From Paulinella micropora (Eukaryota > Cercozoa > Imbricatea > Euglyphida), in assembly GCA_009731375.1 (NCBI GenBank), contig BJOX01000123.1:332645-396644 (forward strand): a stretch of DNA of 64,000 nucleotides. Direction: 5' to 3'. The notes under the pieces were generated by a model that saw nothing but the letters and a program-made list of their open reading frames with translations, was not told where the DNA came from and ran no database searches. The stretch's first letter is position 1. The number at the start of each line of letters is the position of its first letter. Positions 1-9,813 of this stretch are shown piece by piece. The translations under genes were made by a program, and so were the position numbers.

Positions 1-2
1 AC

Positions 3-266
3 AGGGCAATCCTCCACCAGAATGGCCAGCTAGTCATATTGAAAGACCCCATACATGTAGATGAGAGTAGTGTGTTAGTAAGGGGGAGACTTATGTCCAC
101 TCTCTTGTACAGGTGGGATGACGAGTTTGATAGTCCTCTGGACATCAATACGCGTTACAAACCGGTGGCGAGAGAGAAGAGAGAAAAGAGGGGGGAGGAG
201 GGGAGGGAAGCCCCAAAAAGGAGAGAGGAGAGATTAGACAGAACGAGGGCAAAACGGGGAAAGTGA
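3..266 (+). pseudogene. copia pol, segment before the integrase zinc finger
   Basis: Open in frame 3 from the window edge, with the sequence ILHQNGQLVILKDPIHVDES leading toward the GAG-pre-integrase domain. The second half (about 160-262) is very purine-rich and reads as a charged R/K/E stretch. It ends at TGA 264-266, while the continuation toward the zinc finger is open in frame 2. An indel therefore lies somewhere in the purine-rich stretch. No protease motif is visible. Confidence 0.7.
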
Positions 267-1090
267 CGCTATATGCTTCCTATCCCCGCAAGCCTGGTAA
301 GATTAGGAAGGTAGATATAGAGTTGTTTCACTATTGCTGTGGACACTATAATATAAAGAAGATGAAAGCTTTAGCAAATGCATTAGGCATTAAGTTAGTG
401 GGAGATGAGAGCAAGGTAGCTTTTTGCGTGTCTTGCATGATAGGCAAGGCAAAAGTGTTAGCTAGATTTAAAGTTAATAGGATAGAGAGGGCAGACAAGC
501 CTGGGATAGTTTTGCACATGGACACAGAGGGTCCATGGGCTACTCGTTCTTTACACAGGAAGTATTATAAATTTTGCGTTACTGACGATTACTCACTTTT
601 TATTAAGGACTATTATTTAGCTCATAAGAATGAGTGGGTAGATTGTTTTAAGCAAGCGATAGAGTTCTATGAGAGACAGACAGGAAATAAGGTGAGAGAG
701 GTGAGATGTGATCAGGAATTCGATGTAGCAACAGAAGTTATAGAGTGGCGGAAGCCTATCCAGTTCATCTGGAAGACATCAGCCACTGGGGATAAAGACG
801 GCAACCCCATAGCTGAAAAGGCCAACGATATAACTGCCGGGGCCGCAAGGGCAATGAGGCACCATACAGAGCTGCCTCTAACCTTTTGGGGCGAAATGGA
901 GCACGCCGCCACTACGATACACAACATTTTACCGGCCACTAGTGGGCCGCGTAAGGGTTTGTCGCCATACGAGCAGTTGCTCGGCCGGAAGCCCATAGTC
1001 ACTCAGCTGAGACCGGTAGGCAGCATGGGAGTCATGTACACCGGTAAGGGTAGGAAGGGTGAGTTCCGGGAAAGAGGGTTATGTTGCTAG
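263..1090 (+). pseudogene. copia integrase with HHCC zinc finger
   Basis: An H-x4-H ... C-x2-C zinc-binding module lies at residues 23-28 and 55-58 of this segment. The rve integrase core follows, with catalytic candidates D87 (HMDTEG), D150 (CDQEFD) and E185 (IAEKAND). The family-typical stretch LPLTFWGEMEHAATTIHNIL is clear. The frame runs into a stop at 1088-1090, whereas the expected continuation MLLGYD is in frame 1, so there is a one-base frame change near 1075-1085. In an intact element this enzyme inserts the cDNA; this copy is dead. Confidence 0.9.
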
Positions 1091-2055
1091 GGTATGATTT
1101 ATTCAGAGAGTTATACCGTGTTTGGGACGGTAGGAAGGTCATAGCCGGAGTCAGAAACGCAAGTTTCAACCCCTACGTGGTTGGAAAGGCGGCACACACC
1201 CCTAGATTAGTTAAGTGGGATGGTGAGGTTTCTGAGGGGGAGAGTGAGAAAAGGGATGTCGATGTTCACGAGACACACACACCCACTCACGAACAAGCAC
1301 AAACCCATGAGATTGAGGACAGGGATGTTGATGATGATGAGACTCACACACCCACTCACACACAAGCACAGACCCATGTGGTGGAGGGCGATGATGGCGA
1401 TGATGTTGAGCGGGAGCATGGAGGGGATGATGGGAATGATAGCATAGACATCAAACACATAGCACCACACGATAGTCAGACAAATAGTGTATACACACAA
1501 GACATCGACACCAAACAGGCAGAAACACCCCATCCCACCACTTCACCCGCACACACGCATGAGACAGAGCTAGGACAGTCACAGGTAGGCACAGACCCTT
1601 CAGACCCACAGGCAGAGCATGAGAGGAGAGCCTATCACGAAGACAAAGAGCCTAGTAAGGGTAGGACATGGGAGCAGAGCGATAGTATATCAGCCGCTAA
1701 CATAGTCCACACAAAGAGAGAGAGACGACAGACAGAACAGCCCACTGCACCAACCAACCAACCAAGAGAGAGGAAAGAGCCCAAACAAGCTCAAGTACTA
1801 GAGGGTGTGATAGTGGAGGCCCCCGCTGCAGAGTGGGGCAAGGACTGGGCAAGAGAGAAGTACGGAGAGGGGTGGGAGAGAGTTAAGCGTAGAGGGGTAG
1901 TGAGACACCCCTGCAACCCATCAGAGAGATTAAAAGTGCGTAAACAGAGAAAACCTTCTCACTTTGTTGATTTTGAGGGCAAATTAGAGAAGATGTTAGA
2001 CTCTGAAATAAAAAAATACGCCATTATCCCACAAGAGTCAGTATTGCCTGTCTGA
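1081..2055 (+). pseudogene. copia integrase C-terminus and acidic linker
   Basis: It begins with the copia motif LLGYDLFRELYRVWDGRKV, the usual end of the integrase region. About 270 residues of low-complexity acidic linker follow. Two imperfect copies of a roughly 70-bp unit encode ETHTPTHEQAQTHE and ETHTPTHTQAQTHV (about 1265-1385). The linker ends at an in-frame TGA (2053-2055), after which the same frame continues into the reverse transcriptase. This is a nonsense mutation rather than a domain boundary. Confidence 0.8.
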
Positions 2056-3308
2056 GAAAGAGAGTCTGTCATGTTGTCTTATGATTGTTGCATGAATGAA
2101 CAGAATGAACTTTTGTTGTATCTGAACGTTCGTGTCCCGAAAGATGTAGCTGAGCAGGGCATGTCCGCCAAAGACGTGCTTAAAGGCATGCGTAAGGAAT
2201 TGGAGTCCCTTAAGGATTTCAAGACTTACACATGGGTGTCCCCAAAGACGGCACAAGAGGCCGGAGTTAGCAAGGTAGTTAGGCTGACTTGGGTACATAA
2301 AGTAAAACTAGATGAGAAAGGACGTAAGTTCGTTAAGTCTAGGTTAGCGCTTAGAGGTGATATGTTAGAGGCAGGTGTTAGTTACAACCCTGACCAACTA
2401 TTCGTGCCTTGCGCCGCCCACCGCTCGCTGCTAATGCTTGCAAAGCTTGCTGCTTGGCATGGCCATAAGCTGTATGGCGTTGATTTTAAAAATGCCTACC
2501 TAAATGCGCGAATGCATGACCCTGTGTTTGCCTATGCACCTGATGGGTTAGATAGAGAGGGGCATGAGGGGATGATTTTGCGTATTGATGGTGCTTTGTA
2601 TGGCGCGCCGCAGGCAGGCCGTAGATGATATGAGGAGCTTAGCTTTAGGCTTTTAGACGCAGACCTTTGTATGTTTGTTGAGAAAGACAAGCCCATAAGA
2701 GAAGCCATAGTGGGGATTTTCCATGTAGATGACTTAATCTTTACGGCGCCTAGCAAGAAGGCGTATGAAGATTTTACAAGTGCTTTGGAGAAGCATTTCC
2801 CCCTAAAACGGCTAGGAGTTGCAAGGGAGTTCAAAGGGATTGAAGTAGTACAGGAAGGGGGACGAATCGTCCTTCATCAACGTAAGTATCAGTTACAGGT
2901 GTTAAGGGAGTTTGGGTATGATAAGTCTCGCCCCGTAAGCACCCCTGCACTAGATCAGTTGCCTTTAGCTATGTCCGATGATGCGGCGTTGCGCAAGTTC
3001 GCTATAGCTAGCATAGTTGGTAGTCTTCTTTATTTAGCTAAGATGACTAGGCCGGATATAGAACAGGCGCTCAATGCAGCTAGTGTTATGCAAACCATAG
3101 ATAAGGGAGTCACTTATGCCATGTTAGGAAGGATATTGCGGTATTTAATTGGCTCATTTCGCGGTTTAGCATTTCACGGGCCTAAGTCCTCGCAAGAGGG
3201 TCAATCCTATCCAAAAGTCACGTTATGGCCCGATGCGGCCCATAAGGTTTGCAATAAAACCGGAAAGTCACGTACGGAATACGTAATTCTTTTGGGGGGG
3301 ACCCTATA
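2056..3308 (+). pseudogene. copia reverse transcriptase and start of RNase H, interrupted by TGA
   Basis: All parts are in frame 1. Reverse-transcriptase landmarks in order are WVHKVKLDEKGRKFVKSRLA, VDFKNAYLNARM, GALYGAPQAGRR, then TGA at 2626 at the position where the family has Trp, then YEELSFRLLDADLCMF. The catalytic FHVDDLIF is at about 2707-2730. Further on come KEFKGIE-like and RPDIEQALN motifs, and the RNase H start LWPDAAHK. The frame stops at 3307-3309 beside a run of seven G, and the true continuation is in frame 3. Confidence 0.9.
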
Positions 3309-3695
3309 GGTTGGCTTTCTAAGAGACAGAGTAGGATAGCCCTTAGCTCGAATGATGCTGAAATTTTTGCAGCAGCTGAATGTATTAGAGAGGGTCTAGC
3401 TGTAGGTCATGTTAGACAGGAACTCGGAATTCCGCAAAAATGTCCGGTTGAATTATATGAGGATAACACTCAAACAATTCTCGCAGGCGAACGGGGATTA
3501 TCCGGACCACGTACCAAACATTTGCCTCTCGAACTACGTTTCGTCCATCATTCACAGAGAGATGGTGAGATTAAGTTTATTAAAGTCAGTACTAAGAAAC
3601 AAATCGGTGATTTGCTCACCAAACCGTTGCCTCGTGATCAGTTCTTATATCTTTTGAACAAATTCACGGTTATCATTCCGGAATCCCCGGAGTGA
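3309..3695 (+). pseudogene. copia RNase H C-terminal part
   Basis: Open in frame 3 from GWLSKRQSRIALSSNDAEIF through YEDNTQTIL to TKHLPLELRFVHHSQRDGEI and KKQIGDLLTKPLPRDQFLYL, ending at TGA 3693-3695. These are the standard closing motifs of copia pol (SKKQ..ALSSAEAE, DN, TKHID.RYHFIR, ADILTK). One G lost from the run at about 3292-3298 explains the frame change from the upstream RNase H part. Confidence 0.88.
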
Positions 3696-4080
3696 TTATG
3701 GGTGTTTCACCGTCGATGTTTTGTGTTTTGTTTTTTTTTTGTGTTTTCCTTTCCTATAGGTATTGATCTGGACGCGCGTGGTAATCAGATCGCAGGATCG
3801 AGGCCGTTGGGGGCGGGCGTTCGGTGGCTCGGTGGGACCCAAGTGGCCGGTGGCCAGCCCGACCAGACTTTTCCCGCGGCCGGGCACGTGGACACTCTGG
3901 AGACTTATTTCTACGCATAAAACTATCTTCATCTTTCTTTCCACTTTTTTTTCTCGCACCTCTACTACATTTATTTATATATATTTTTCGTGACTTTTTG
4001 ATACCCCTAACGGGAAGCGCTCGAAATTTTTTTTAGATGTTAGAGTAGACTGAATATAGTGACGTAGTTATGACAAATAA
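3696..4080 (+). other. copia 3' untranslated region
   Basis: No conserved gene. A 73-codon frame (3702-3920) is GC-rich in the middle but has no recognisable motif. The region lies between the pol stop and the polypurine tract, where copia elements keep a 3' untranslated stretch. T-rich and A-rich runs bracket it. Confidence 0.5.
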
Positions 4081-4091
4081 CTAAGGGGGAG
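4081..4091 (+). other. polypurine tract of the copia element
   Basis: CTAAGGGGGAG-type purine run, the usual primer site for plus-strand DNA synthesis directly before a copia 3' LTR. The sequence after it (GCGTTATTCC) lacks a clear TG, so the LTR start is uncertain. Confidence 0.55.
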
Positions 4092-4490
4092 CGTTATTCC
4101 TATTTCGTTTCCGACGTTACCCGGAATTACCGTTACCTGGGTAGTTTAATTTGTCATAAGGACGGATAGAACTAATTTCACTTAATTATTTAGTGATACA
4201 GTGGACACTATACTTTGCCACTCTAGTGGCAGTATTAACTTAATCAGTCCTAGTAGAAATTTCTAGATAAGTAGGGACACAGTCATTATATTTCAAATCT
4301 TCCCTCCACCTTGTTTGAAAGTTCCGTTACGCTTATCTTAGTTTTGCGACGTGTCGTCTGTAGTTGTCAGAAATCACTTTATTGAAATGCCTTCCCTTAC
4401 TTTGGTTACTGTATTAAAGACACAGGACCGGTGGACTCTGAAAGGAGTCGGTAAAGGCCTCTCTAAATGAGCATGCTGAGTTGCTCAAAG

Positions 4491-4553
4491 AGATTTAAAG
4501 TTAATAGGATAGAGAGGGCAGACAAGCCTGGGATAGTGTTGCATATGGACACC
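4491..4553 (+). repeat. 63-bp echo of the copia integrase gene
   Basis: This stretch repeats the element's own integrase sequence at about 469-525 almost exactly, starting AGATTTAAAGTTAATAGGAT and ending near CATATGGACAC. It lies beyond the polypurine tract in otherwise non-coding DNA. It must be an internal fragment of a second copy, or a rearrangement. Confidence 0.85.
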
Positions 4554-4614
4554 AAGCACTTGCTCTATTCATAAACCAGCACTAGTAATGCTCGAATAGC
4601 CCGGGGCCTTGAAC

Positions 4615-5435
4615 CTTGGAAAGGGGTGAGTACAATCACTCGCGGTCTGGTAAACCCCTATTAATAAATCATCAACTTTTTTTGGAAAGTTAAGATTAGT
4701 CACATGATTTCACTTGACTACTAGTTACTGTCTAGATTATTAATAAACTTAATACGGTACTGCTATTACACAATACATTGAGCTTCCAGGACGAGTCCAA
4801 CCGGTCATAAATTATTAAAGAGCTGAGCTTACCGCCAAACCTCAACACATCTCACAGCCCTCTCACAGCGGCCCTTGGCTTGCACACAATCCTAACACTA
4901 ACCAGCCTTTAGCAAATGGGCGAGCATGGGCACTCGTGGTCCATCATGTCATGTTAAACATCTGTTATTACTTGAAATAAGTATTTTCAAAAAGTAAATC
5001 ATTAAAGAATAGATAAAACTCCCCAACCCAAACACCGAACTTGAACTTCAACCTTAATCCAAGCACCAAGCCCAAGTTCTGTAAGTATTAATAAGGACGA
5101 TCATCCTTCCAAGCAACGGGGTGAGCAAGAACACGTGAGGTCCAGTGGTCCCCAGTCCATCCGAGTCCAAGTACAAATTATTAAGTTGCCTAACACAAAA
5201 TTTTACTCACCCAAAATTTTATTAGAAACAGGTAGTATTTCCAATTTTACTTTTTCGTTCTCACGAGCACAGCTCTAATCAGTCTGCCTCACAGCCTACC
5301 ATAGCCCTTGCCCTGAGCCAAGCCTTCCACTTGCAGATGTCCTATCTCAAACATTAACCAGCCTTAAAGCAAAGGGGCGAGCACGGTCACTCGTGGTCCG
5401 GTAAACTCCTGTTATTAAATATTAATAACTATTTT
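4615..5435 (+). repeat. degenerate repeats in the intergenic spacer
   Basis: A motif like GGGCGAGCACGGTCACTCGT followed by GGTCCGGTAAAC and an AT-rich TTATTAA tail recurs at about 4622, 4918, 5119 and 5366. AACCAGCCTT-containing sequence precedes two of them (about 4903 and 5355). The copies are diverged and irregularly spaced, so this looks like an old satellite or the relic of an element. No coding potential is seen between 4092 and 5440. Confidence 0.55.
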
Positions 5436-5440
5436 GAAAA

Positions 5441-5479
5441 TCAAAGCCGAGCCCACATCTCATTCAGCGGTACAAGTTC
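5441..5479 (-). CDS. URB1: URB1 terminal exon 42 with stop
   Basis: Acceptor TGTGTGCAG|GAACTT; reads [12 protein letters not shown] then TGA (5441-5443). It joins exon 41 in phase 0. No obvious AATAAA follows within 100 bp. Sequence beyond it is AT-rich intergenic DNA, which supports this as the gene end. Confidence 0.65.
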   Translation of the reverse strand, partial: ELVPLNEMWARL

Positions 5480-5845
5480 CTGCACACAGTAAAATATACG
5501 TTACAATAGATATGTATAACATGGCGACAGCGAAGCCAAAGGGAGAACAATATGTGAGCAGTGAGGCAAAATTGTAAAAATGAGGCGAAAGAGAGGATAA
5601 AGTGGCAATAATGAGGCGAAAGAAAGGAACAAAATTGCCATAGTGAGGCAAAGAGAGAACAAAATGGCAATAGTGAGGCAAAAGAGAGAACAAAGTGGAA
5701 ATAGTGAGGCAACAGAGAGGACAAAGTGGCAATAATGAGGTAAAAGAGAGGACCAAGTGACAATAGTGAGGCAACAGAGGACAAAGTGGCAATAGTCAGG
5801 CAAAAGATAGAGGACGAACTGGAAATAGTGAGGCATGACAGAAGC

Positions 5846-5878
<33 letters not shown>

Positions 5879-6011
5879 AAAACAGACAGACAGACAAACA
5901 GACAGAGACAGACAGACAGAGACAGACAGACAGACAGACAGAGAGAGAGACAGACAGACAGAGACAGACAGACAGAGACAGACAGACAGAGACAGACAGA
6001 CAGAGACAGAC

Positions 6012-6059
<48 letters not shown>

Positions 6060-6145
6060 GCAGACAGACAGACAGGCAGACAGAGACAGACAGACAGACA
6101 GACAGACAGAGACAGACAGACGGACAGACAGAGACAGACAGACAC
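5480..6145 (-). repeat. intron 41: minisatellite plus (CAGA)n
   Basis: 5560-5830 is a roughly 30-bp minisatellite of the GGCAATAGTGAGGCAAAAGA type (purine strand on +). 5843-6145 is (ACAG)n with GAGA variants. On the transcribed strand both are pyrimidine-rich. 5480-5560 is unique sequence without a recognised feature. Confidence 0.9.
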
Positions 6146-6226
6146 CATCTCGGCTTGATTGACGCCCGGCAGCAAATTCGACGCTGTACTCGACAACCGC
6201 TCAATGGTCGACACTGTACTCGACAC
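6146..6226 (-). CDS. URB1: URB1 exon 41 (27 codons)
   Basis: Acceptor GCGAGCAG|GTGTCG, donor GAGATG|GTGTCTG. It reads [20 protein letters not shown] plus [16 protein letters not shown] resembles RTIEQLSSE of exon 40, so part of this exon may derive from it by duplication. Confidence 0.68.
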
Positions 6227-6501
6227 CTGCTCGCACTTTATCCTCTCTGTTGCCTCACTATTGCCACTTTGTCCTGTATTTTGCCTCACTATTGCCACTT
6301 TATCCTCTTTTGCCTCACTATTGCCACTTTATCCTCTCTCTGTTGCCTCACTCTTGCCACTTTGTCCTCTCTTTTGCCTCACTATTGCCTCTTTGTCCTC
6401 TCTTTAGCCTCACTATTGCCACTTTGTCCTCTCTTTTGCCTCACTACTGCCACTTTGTCCTCTCTTTTTCCTCACTATTGCCACTTTGTCCTCTCTGTTA
6501 C
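6227..6501 (+). repeat. intron 40: minisatellite, inverted orientation
   Basis: About nine copies of the GCCTCACTATTGCCACTTTG unit, the reverse complement of the array at 5560-5830. The two arrays flank the (ACAG)n tract and exon 41 as a large inverted pair. Confidence 0.9.
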
Positions 6502-6569
6502 CTCACTTTCACTCGACAGCTGCTCAATGGTTCGCAGTAGGTTGCACAGCAGTTGCTGTGAGTTAGTAT
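6502..6569 (-). CDS. URB1: URB1 exon 40
   Basis: Acceptor ATTATGTAG|ATACTA, donor AGTGAG|GTAACAG. It reads Y-TNSQQLLCNLLRTIEQLSS plus ESE. A clear unique island between an ATAC array and a minisatellite. Confidence 0.75.
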
Positions 6570-7121
6570 CTACATAATACATACATACATATATTTTTAT
6601 ACATATATATATGTATAGATAGATAGATAGATAGATACATCCATACATCCATCCATCGATACATCCAGACATCCATCCATCCATACATACATACGTACAT
6701 ACATAACATACATACATGCATACATAACATACATACATGACATACATACATACATACATACATACATACATACATACATACATACATACATAACATACAT
6801 ACACAACTACACACAAACACACACACACACACATATATATACATAACATACATACATACATACATACGTACATACATACGTACATACATACATACATACA
6901 TAACATACATACATACATACATACATACATAACATACATACATACACACAAACACACAAACACACAAACATACATACATACATACATACATACATACATA
7001 CATACATACATGCATATATACATACATACATACATACATACATACATACATACATAGCATAGCATAGCATAGCATACATATATATAGATACATACACACA
7101 TACACACATACACACATACAC

Positions 7122-7152
<31 letters not shown>

Positions 7153-7954
7153 CATACATACATACACACACATACATGCATACATGCATACATACATACA
7201 TGCATACATACATACATGCATACATAAATATATACACACATACATACATACATACATACATACATACATTAACATACATAAACACACATAAACATACATA
7301 CACACATACACACACACAAACAAACACACACACACACACATACATACATACATACATACATACATACATACATACATACATAGCATACATAGCATACATA
7401 CATACATACATACACATACATACATACATACATACATACATACACACACATACATACATACATACATACATACGTACATACATACATACATACATACATA
7501 CATAACATATATAACATACATAACATACATAACATACATACATACATACATATACATATATGCATACATACGTACACATACGTACATACATACATACATA
7601 CATACACACGTACACATACGTACATACATACATACATACATACATACATACAAAATATAACATACATACATACATACATACATAATGTAACATACATACA
7701 TACACACATACATACATACATACATACATACATACATACATACATACGTACATACATACATACATACATACGTACATACATACATACATACATATACATA
7801 CATACATACGTACATACATAAATACATACATTACATACATACATACATACGTACATACATACATACATACATACATACATACATACATACATACATACAT
7901 ACATACATACATACGTACATACATACGTACATACATACATACATACATACATAC
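6570..7954. repeat. intron 39: (ACAT)n array, about 1.4 kb
   Basis: Nearly pure (ACAT)n/(TACA)n with TACG, TAACATA, TAGCATA and CACA variants, and a short TAGA block at 6620-6650. All long open frames here (MYVC/YIHT repeats) are artefacts of a repeat that lacks stops. Confidence 0.95.
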
Positions 7955-7984
7955 ATAGTTTCGATAGAAACGCCATGATTATTT
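7955..7984 (-). CDS. URB1: URB1 microexon 39 (30 nt), present in three copies
   Basis: Acceptor TTATTAG|AAATAA, donor AACTAT|GTATGT; reads [10 protein letters not shown] in phase 1. Identical copies with both splice sites lie at 8040-8069 and 8155-8184. A partial one without acceptor is at about 8265-8290. Being 30 nt long, one, two or three inclusions would all keep the frame. Confidence 0.55.
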
Positions 7985-8039
7985 CTAATAATATAATATA
8001 TATATATATACATATACATATATATATATGTATATATAC

Positions 8040-8069
8040 ATAGTTTCGATAGAAACGCCATGATTATTT
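8040..8069 (-). CDS. URB1: second copy of URB1 microexon 39
   Basis: Identical to 7955-7984, with AG in front and GTATGT behind. It may be used instead of, or in addition to, the other copies. Confidence 0.35.
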
Positions 8070-8154
8070 CTAATTATATATACATATATATATATGTATA
8101 TATATATTATATATTTATACATATATATATATATATACATACATACATACATAC

Positions 8155-8184
8155 ATAGTTTCGATAGAAACGCCATGATTATTT
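8155..8184 (-). CDS. URB1: third copy of URB1 microexon 39
   Basis: Identical to 7955-7984, with AG in front and GTATGT behind. The three copies are spaced 85 and 115 bp apart by AT- and ATAC-type microsatellites. Confidence 0.35.
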
Positions 8185-8185
8185 C

Positions 8186-8225
<40 letters not shown>

Positions 8226-8330
8226 CATACATACATACATACATACATACATACATACATACATACATAGTTTCAATAGAAACGCCATGAATAATAATAA
8301 TAACAATAATAATAATAATAATAATAATAA

Positions 8331-8735
8331 TATTTACTATATCTGAGGCGTACTGATGCAGCTAATGGCATATCCTCAACGGACATAAGCCTCCAATACC
8401 CTTGTTCGAGGTCCTCCACCCCCCCGTGTCAGTCTCTCGCCTGATGATCGGGGCCACCGATGGAGCTCCTGAGGGCAAGACTGCACTAAGCCGAGGTTAT
8501 TCCGCAGTCCCAGCAACCTCTTGCAAGACGTCACCGAATGTGCAAGTGCATACACCAAGCGCGGTTGCTAGAGCTGCCTCGAAACCCCACCCATAACAAT
8601 CTGGTGTCTGCTGGGTCCTGGGCTATCAACCAGCATATGCGGAGTTTAAGATCTTTTACGCGCGCAACGACCCTCCTCCCCAGCATCTACCACCAAAGGG
8701 TTATGAGTTGGCGTCACAGTTTAACGCCTTGAGGC
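8331..8735 (+). mobile_element. SINE-like dispersed element, copy 1
   Basis: About 405 bp of GC-moderate unique sequence running from TACTATATCTGAGGCG to GTTTAACGCCTTGAGGCCA. It is followed by a long (TAA)n tail and preceded by another. GTTCGAGGTCC near 8403 resembles a polymerase III B box; a convincing A box is not seen. No protein is encoded. It is probably a retroposed element ending in (TAA)n. Confidence 0.55.
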
Positions 8736-8750
8736 CAAATAGTAGTAATA

Positions 8751-8823
<73 letters not shown>

Positions 8824-8824
<1 letters not shown>

Positions 8825-9232
8825 ATTTACTATATCTGAGGCGTACTGATGCAGCTAATGGCATATCCTCAACGGACATAAGCCTCCAATACCCTTGTTC
8901 GAGGTCCTCCACCCCCCCGTGTCAGTCTCTCGCCTGATGATCGGGGCCACCGATGGAGCTCCTGAGGGCAAGACTGCACTAAGCCGAGGTTATTCCGCAG
9001 TCCCAGCAACCTCTTGCAAGACGTCACCGAATGTGCAAGTGCATACACCAAGCGCGGTTGCTAGAGCTGCCTCGAAACCCCACCCATAACAATCTGGTGT
9101 CTGCTGGGTCCTGGGCTATCAACCAGCATATGCGGAGTTTAAGATCTTTTACGCGCGCAACGACCCTCCTCCCCAGCATCTACCACCAAAGGGTTATGAG
9201 TTGGCGTCACAGTTTAACGCCTTGAGGCCATT
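8824..9232 (+). mobile_element. SINE-like dispersed element, copy 2
   Basis: Essentially identical to 8331-8735 at an offset of 493 bp, again ending in (TAA)n (9239-9283). The near-identity including the interval points to a recent tandem duplication rather than two insertions. Confidence 0.6.
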
Positions 9233-9235
9233 GGG

Positions 9236-9283
<48 letters not shown>

Positions 9284-9462
9284 TCTGAAGGGATTGTTTG
9301 ATACGGACATATAGATAGACAGATAGAGATAGATAGATAGATAGATAGATAGATATAGATCATAGATAGATAGATAAATAGATAGATAGATAGATAGATA
9401 GATAGACAGATAGATAGATAGATAGATAGATAGATAGCAACTAAAAAAAAGAGATCAACATG

Positions 9463-9493
<31 letters not shown>

Positions 9494-9520
9494 TTTGCCA
9501 GGTTGAATGAGGACAGTAAT

Positions 9521-9553
<33 letters not shown>

Positions 9554-9702
9554 GATAGATAGATATAGATAGATAGATAGATAGATATATAGATAGATAG
9601 ATAGATAGGTAGGTAGGATAGATATATAGGTAGGTAGGTAGTTAGGTAGGTAGGTAGATAGGTAGGTAGGGTTAGGTAGGTAGGGTCAGGTAGGTAGGTA
9701 GG

Positions 9703-9733
<31 letters not shown>

Positions 9734-9734
9734 G

Positions 9735-9772
<38 letters not shown>

Positions 9773-9773
9773 C
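9284..9773. repeat. rest of intron 38: TAGA and GGTA arrays
   Basis: (TAGA)n with an interstitial (GGTA)n block at 9605-9705. Two short unique islands lie inside: CAACTAAAAAAAAGAGATCA at about 9438, and TTTTGCCAGGTTGAATGAGG at about 9493. Neither has a full pair of splice signals. Confidence 0.9.
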
Positions 9774-9813
9774 CTGCCGTGAGAAGATCTTGGTACGTCG
9801 CTCGATACACGCG
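9774..9813 (-). CDS. URB1: URB1 exon 38 (40 nt)
   Basis: Acceptor TAGCTAAAG|CGCGTG, donor CGGCAG|GTATC; reads RVYRATYQDLLTA, phase 0 to 1. Degenerate copies of the sequence around its acceptor (CCTCCCCTTCAGATCTA..CGCG) sit upstream at about 10180, 10285 and 10385. Confidence 0.68.

Larger units (their letters stand above)
1..4090 (+). mobile_element. Ty1/copia LTR retrotransposon, pol region, 5' truncated by the window and inactive
   Basis: The domain order is that of Ty1/copia elements: GAG-pre-integrase zinc finger, DDE integrase, variable linker, reverse transcriptase, RNase H, then a polypurine tract. Gag, protease and the 5' LTR would lie left of position 1. The reading frame is broken by changes of frame near 170-260, near 1075 and at a G run near 3292-3300, and by in-frame TGA codons at 2053 and 2626, so the copy cannot make pol. 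The 3' LTR boundary is not clear: the purine tract at 4081-4091 is followed by GCGTTATTCC instead of a canonical TG start. The element lies downstream of the URB1 stop, in opposite orientation. Confidence 0.93.

Noticed and set aside
3702-3920. 73-codon open frame after copia pol
   Set aside because: No recognisable motif, lies between the pol stop and the polypurine tract, and overlaps other open frames of similar length on both strands.
6570-7976. Long open frames of MYVC/YIHT type on the minus strand
   Set aside because: They are translations of (ACAT)n, open in several frames at once, with no non-repeat residues, no conserved motif, and an in-phase gene on either side that treats the stretch as intron.
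8395-8420. tRNA gene suggested by a GTTCGAGGTCC B-box-like motif
   Set aside because: No cloverleaf can be drawn around it by eye and no A box is at the right distance; treated as a SINE-like feature only.
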